Of a DNA stretch of 8,023 nucleotides, positions 5,368 through 8,023 are shown one piece after another. This DNA comes from an uncultured Akkermansia sp. (GTDB lineage: Bacteria; Verrucomicrobiota; Verrucomicrobiia; Verrucomicrobiales; Akkermansiaceae): assembly GCA_904501975.1 (NCBI GenBank), contig CAJGCZ010000066.1, positions 1-8,023 of the forward strand, in the 5' to 3' direction. Every line of letters begins with the position of its first letter. The first letter of the stretch is position 1. The translations under genes and the position numbers were made by a program. A model generated the notes under the pieces. The model was not told the origin of the DNA. It saw only the letters and a list, made by a program, of their open reading frames with translations, and ran no database searches.

Positions 5368-7728
5368 GTGAACAGTTTGATGGAATCAGTGGCACACCGC
5401 GAGGAGCTGAAAGGCAAGCTCGGTGTATTCTGGCACACGCAAGGCAGCGGCAAGTCCTATTCCATGGTGATGTTTGCGAGAAAGGTGAAGCGCAAAGTGA
5501 AAGGGAATTTTACCTTCCTCATTATTACAGATCGTGAGGATTTGGACACGCAGATACACAAAAATTTCTTACGCACGGAGTTCATTGGCAAGCAGGATGA
5601 ATGCCGCCCCAAGGATGGCAAACAGCTGCGCGATTACCTGACCAAGAACAAGGAATTCATCTTCACCCTCATCCACAAGTTCCGCTACGATAAGACCAAG
5701 AAATACCCCATCTTGACAACCCGGAATGACATCTTTGTACTGGTGGATGAGGCTCACCGCACCCAGTACAAAGACTTGGCTGAGAACATGCGCTCTGCCC
5801 TGCCGAATGCCAACTTTATAGCCTTTACCGGCACACCGCTTCTGGGCGCCAAGCGTCTGACCAATCAATGGTTCGGCAACTATGTTTCTGAGTATAACTT
5901 TGCCCAGTCTGTGGAAGATGGCTCAACCGTACCGCTGTTCTACAGTCGCCGTGTGCCGGAGGTTGGGTTAACTAATAACTTTTTGGATGACGATGTTGTG
6001 CGCATCATAGAAGAAGAAAACCTCAATGAAGATGAAGCCAGGCTGCTGGAAAACTCATCCTCGCGCATTCTGGAGGTGATTAAACGCGATGACCGCTTGG
6101 ACAAGATAGCCCGCGACATTGCACACCACTTCCCGCGCCGAGGATTCCTCGGCAAAGGCATGGTGGTATCGGTGGATAAATATACCGCCGTGATGATGTA
6201 CGATAAAGTACAACACTACTGGGCCGAGGAAAAGAAACTCATCATGGCAGAACGTAATACTGCCGAAACGAAGGAAGAACGTGACAAGCTTACAGCTATT
6301 CTGGAGTACATGAACGGAGTAGAAATGGCTGTCGTTATTTCCAAAGAAGAAGGAGAAGAAGAAAAATTTGCAGCCAAGGATTTGGATATTTCCATTCATC
6401 GCAAGAAAATGGAGCAGCCCACATCAGATGGTAAAGATTTGGAGGACAGGTACAAAGACCCGCATGACAAACTGCACTTGGTGTTTGTATGCGCTATGTG
6501 GCTCACCGGCTTTGACGTAAAGAATCTTTCCACTTTATATCTGGATAAGCCGATGAAATCACACACACTCATGCAAGCCATAGCCCGCGCGAATCGAGTG
6601 TATCCCGGCAAACCTTGCGGCATCGTCGTTGACTACGTGAATGTGTTTAAGCACATGCAGAAGGCATTGGCAGACTATGCTGTACCGGATGATGATACAC
6701 TGATGCCCGCGAAAGACGTAGATGCACTCATTGGCTATCTGGATGAATGTATCAGCGAAGGTGATTCTTTCTTGCAATCAATAGGCGTATCGTTGGATGC
6801 CATCATCGGGGAAAGTACCACATTTGACCAGTTGGATGCACTACGTAAAGCATACAACGTCATAGTGGCGAACGATGACCATAAAGAGAAGTTTAAAGTC
6901 ATCACCAATGCCATGAGCAATCTACACGATGCCTCAAAACCTGAAATTTTTGAGCGTCATTGGGATAATGCCAAATATCTACCCTTAGCTTACTTACATG
7001 GCTTGGTGACAAACCGAATTGACGATGAAAAGATTCGGCGAGCAAAGCAACGCATGGCTGAGGTGTTGGACTACAGCGTAGAAGCGGCAAAAGCAGAAGA
7101 TGAGCTGAAAGAATACGCCATCCACGGAACCAAGGTTATAGATTTATCCAAGATTGATGCAGAAGAGCTGAGAAAGGAAATTAAACAAGCTACATACAAG
7201 GCCATCGAAATTGATGACCTCAAGGCATTCTTGGAAAAAACCTTGCAGGATATGTTGCACCGCAACTGCACTCGTGACAAATTTTCGAATCGTTTCCGAA
7301 ACATCATCGACCGCTACAACGCCGGAGGCTCCGAGAATGAAGATTACTACGAGCAACTCATCAAATTGCTGGAAGACTTGCAGCGTGAGCAACAACGCCC
7401 CGATCTGGAGGGCTTGACGGAAGCAGAGCTGGAAATGTACGACCTGCTGATACGTGGTAGAAAGCTGACTAAAGAAGAGGAAAAAAAGGTAAAACTGGCA
7501 GCAAAAAATCTGTACAAAAAACTGACGGAAGATAAGGCCAAACTACTGGTGGTAGACTGGTATAAGGATGAACAACCCAAACTGCGCGTCAGAAAAGCTA
7601 TAGAGTACACGCTTAATGAGGACTTACCTCCGAGCTACGATAAAGATGCCTTTGATTCTAAAATAAGCCTTTTACTCAATCATTTTATCGACATGGCAAT
7701 ACAAGGCTATGGTTGGATTGCAGTCTGA
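5368..7728 (+). CDS. hsdR: HsdR C-terminal fragment: DEAH helicase/translocase and C-terminal domain
   Basis: This 786-codon open frame follows the amber stop in the same phase. In its own numbering it carries Walker A GSGKS (26-30), DEAH (127-130), FTGTPL (153-158), VFVCAMWLTGFDV (372-384, motif V region), and motif VI QAIARANRVY (403-412). A long charged helical region runs to the end. The first possible starts are GTG at 5368 and ATG at 5380. Neither has a recognisable ribosome-binding site, and both fall inside conserved HsdR sequence, so independent translation is doubtful. The true coding frame continues upstream to the stop at 5302-5304. It is best seen as the distal part of one disrupted hsdR. 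The frame has stayed open for its full length, so the interruption is either recent or bypassed. It ends with TGA. Confidence 0.75.
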   Translation: MNSLMESVAHREELKGKLGVFWHTQGSGKSYSMVMFARKVKRKVKGNFTFLIITDREDLDTQIHKNFLRTEFIGKQDECRPKDGKQLRDYLTKNKEFIFTLIHKFRYDKTKKYPILTTRNDIFVLVDEAHRTQYKDLAENMRSALPNANFIAFTGTPLLGAKRLTNQWFGNYVSEYNFAQSVEDGSTVPLFYSRRVPEVGLTNNFLDDDVVRIIEEENLNEDEARLLENSSSRILEVIKRDDRLDKIARDIAHHFPRRGFLGKGMVVSVDKYTAVMMYDKVQHYWAEEKKLIMAERNTAETKEERDKLTAILEYMNGVEMAVVISKEEGEEEKFAAKDLDISIHRKKMEQPTSDGKDLEDRYKDPHDKLHLVFVCAMWLTGFDVKNLSTLYLDKPMKSHTLMQAIARANRVYPGKPCGIVVDYVNVFKHMQKALADYAVPDDDTLMPAKDVDALIGYLDECISEGDSFLQSIGVSLDAIIGESTTFDQLDALRKAYNVIVANDDHKEKFKVITNAMSNLHDASKPEIFERHWDNAKYLPLAYLHGLVTNRIDDEKIRRAKQRMAEVLDYSVEAAKAEDELKEYAIHGTKVIDLSKIDAEELRKEIKQATYKAIEIDDLKAFLEKTLQDMLHRNCTRDKFSNRFRNIIDRYNAGGSENEDYYEQLIKLLEDLQREQQRPDLEGLTEAELEMYDLLIRGRKLTKEEEKKVKLAAKNLYKKLTEDKAKLLVVDWYKDEQPKLRVRKAIEYTLNEDLPPSYDKDAFDSKISLLLNHFIDMAIQGYGWIAV

Positions 7729-7788
7729 TAACTTGAACCACCGCTCAATAAGTAAAGAGTAAAGTGTGTAGGTTCTTGTGTTTTTCAT

Positions 7789-7828
7789 CAATAAGTGAAG
7801 AAAACAGGCGAATTCTCTTCACTTATTG
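7789..7828. repeat. Hairpin of A unit 1
   Basis: CAATAAGTGAAGA (7789-7801) pairs exactly with TCTTCACTTATTG (7816-7828) around a 14-base loop that contains GAATTC. The 3' arm can instead pair with the CAATAAGT that opens the next B unit (7831-7838), so the two folds exclude each other. No T-tract follows, so it is not a classical terminator. Confidence 0.8.
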
Positions 7829-7871
7829 TGCAATAAGTCAACAAAACGCCCGAATTCTCTTGTGTTTTCAT

Positions 7872-7911
7872 CAATAAGTGAAGAAAACAGGTGAATTCTC
7901 TTCACTTATTG
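7872..7911. repeat. Hairpin of A unit 2
   Basis: The same 13-bp stem as in A unit 1 occurs at 7872-7884 and 7899-7911. The loop differs by one base (C to T at 7892). Both arms are fully conserved while other positions vary between copies, which hints that the paired structure or the 13-mer itself is what is maintained. Confidence 0.8.
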
Positions 7912-7982
7912 CACAATAAGTCAACAAAACGCCCGAATTTTCTTGTGTTATTGAGCAAAACAAAAGAGAAAACACAAATTCA

Positions 7983-8010
7983 GTCTTCACTTATTGCAAT
8001 AAGTGAAGAC
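7983..8010. repeat. 28-bp perfect palindrome at the right end of the array
   Basis: GTCTTCACTTATTG (7983-7996) is followed with no spacer by its exact reverse complement (7997-8010). It is made of the same 13-mer arms as the A-unit hairpins, extended by one base pair. Perfect symmetry of this length suits a site for a dimeric DNA-binding protein or recombinase, or cruciform formation. It could equally be the product of inverted duplication within the array. Confidence 0.85.
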
Positions 8011-8023
8011 AAGCGCGCGAAAG

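Larger units (their letters stand above)
4522..7728 (+). pseudogene. hsdR: Type I restriction subunit HsdR interrupted by one in-frame amber codon
   Basis: If the TAG at 5302-5304 (codon 261) is read through, this is one uninterrupted frame of 1068 residues, the normal length of HsdR. HsdR cuts DNA after ATP-driven translocation, as part of the R2M2S complex. Domains in order are the PD-(D/E)xK nuclease (PD at 150-151, ELK at 165-167), then a superfamily 2 translocase with Walker A GSGKS (308-312), DEAH (409-412), FTGTPL (435-440) and motif VI QAIARANRVY (685-694). A helical C-terminal region that would bind the methylase core follows. The 21 codons after the stop (NFILFE, then KYKIIAKNHQYLG) are good HsdR consensus, so there is no frameshift or missing DNA. 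A single base change from GAG, CAG or AAG would explain the stop. As written the gene is probably inactive for restriction, leaving M2S as a modification-only enzyme. Suppression or a sequencing error remain possible. Confidence 0.88.
7729..8023. other. Non-coding region after hsdR, filled with repeats
   Basis: No convincing gene lies here. All frames on the plus strand are interrupted by TAA or TGA inside the repeat units. Apart from the first 17 bases the stretch consists of the tandem array described separately. No rho-independent terminator with a T-tract was found, although the hairpins could stop or stabilise the hsd transcript. The array is still running at the window edge. Confidence 0.7.
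7746..8023. repeat. Tandem array of alternating ~42-bp A/B repeats with inverted arms
   Basis: Units start at 7746 (degenerate B), 7789 (A), 7831 (B), 7872 (A), 7914 (B), 7956 (degenerate A) and 7997 (partial, runs off the edge). A units begin CAATAAGTGAAGAAAACAGG, contain GAATTCTCTT and end CACTTATTG plus two bases. B units begin CAATAAGTCAACAAAACGCC, contain the same GAATTCTCTT core and mostly end GTGTTTTCAT. The two clear A copies match at 39 of 42 positions, and the A+B super-unit has an 83-bp period. Within A, the arms CAATAAGTGAAGA and TCTTCACTTATTG form a 13-bp stem with a 14-base loop (7789-7828 and 7872-7911). No unique spacers are present, so this is not a CRISPR array. Function is unknown. 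Candidates are a protein-binding iteron array, a recombination region or a structured RNA. Confidence 0.9.

Noticed and set aside
5368..5380. Independent translational start for the HsdR helicase half
   Set aside because: GTG 5368 and ATG 5380 have no Shine-Dalgarno sequence, and the 21 codons before them are conserved HsdR sequence, so this is not a designed split gene.
7810..7898. Three GAATTC (EcoRI-type) sites in the array
   Set aside because: They simply recur because the 42-bp unit recurs. A fourth copy is changed to GAATTT at 7935, so the site itself does not seem to be conserved.
7789..7911. Rho-independent terminators for the hsd operon
   Set aside because: The A-unit hairpins are AT-rich stems without a following T-tract, and are repeated with the same flanks. 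They may affect transcript ends but do not fit the terminator pattern.
7746..8023. CRISPR array
   Set aside because: The units are contiguous repeats with no unique spacers, and alternate between two related types. No cas gene is in the window.

Overview
The window looks like part of a bacterial chromosome carrying a defence or genomic island. A phage-type tyrosine recombinase lies on the minus strand, and a complete-length type I restriction-modification operon (hsdM-hsdS-hsdR) diverges from it on the plus strand. Coding regions are moderately to highly GC-rich (hand counts: about 73% in one 60-base line of the recombinase, 58% in one line of hsdM). Shine-Dalgarno sequences are visible for some genes, and the -35/-10 candidates resemble sigma70 boxes. 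The recombinase resembles those I associate with Akkermansia-like Verrucomicrobiota. That taxonomic guess is inference from recall and is weak.

Layout: 1-89 (-) is the first ~29 codons of an unrecognised gene that leaves the window, with a good extended -10 promoter just upstream. 196-1179 (-) is the tyrosine recombinase. 1180-1493 is a divergent, AT-rich control region with a 13-bp perfect inverted repeat, a candidate recombinase promoter and a short CG-alternating run. 1494-3242 (+) is HsdM, 3244-4506 (+) is HsdS and 4522-7728 (+) is HsdR. 7729-8023 is non-coding and is filled by a tandem array of alternating ~42-bp repeats that runs out of the window.

How the genes work together: HsdS supplies two target-recognition domains, HsdM supplies the N6-adenine methyltransferase, and HsdR should supply nuclease plus translocase. 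HsdR, however, is interrupted by one in-frame amber codon (TAG, 5302-5304), exactly between its nuclease and helicase domains. The reading frame is otherwise open for its whole length. Read literally, the locus can still make the M2S modification enzyme but not full HsdR, unless the amber codon is suppressed. The AT-rich recognition domains inside a more GC-rich hsdS frame suggest domain exchange.

The least explained part is the right-hand repeat array. It has nine copies of a CAATAAGTSAASA-like 13-mer in both orientations, organised as alternating A and B half-units of ~42 bp. These can form mutually exclusive hairpins and end with a 28-bp perfect palindrome. I recognise no known element in it.
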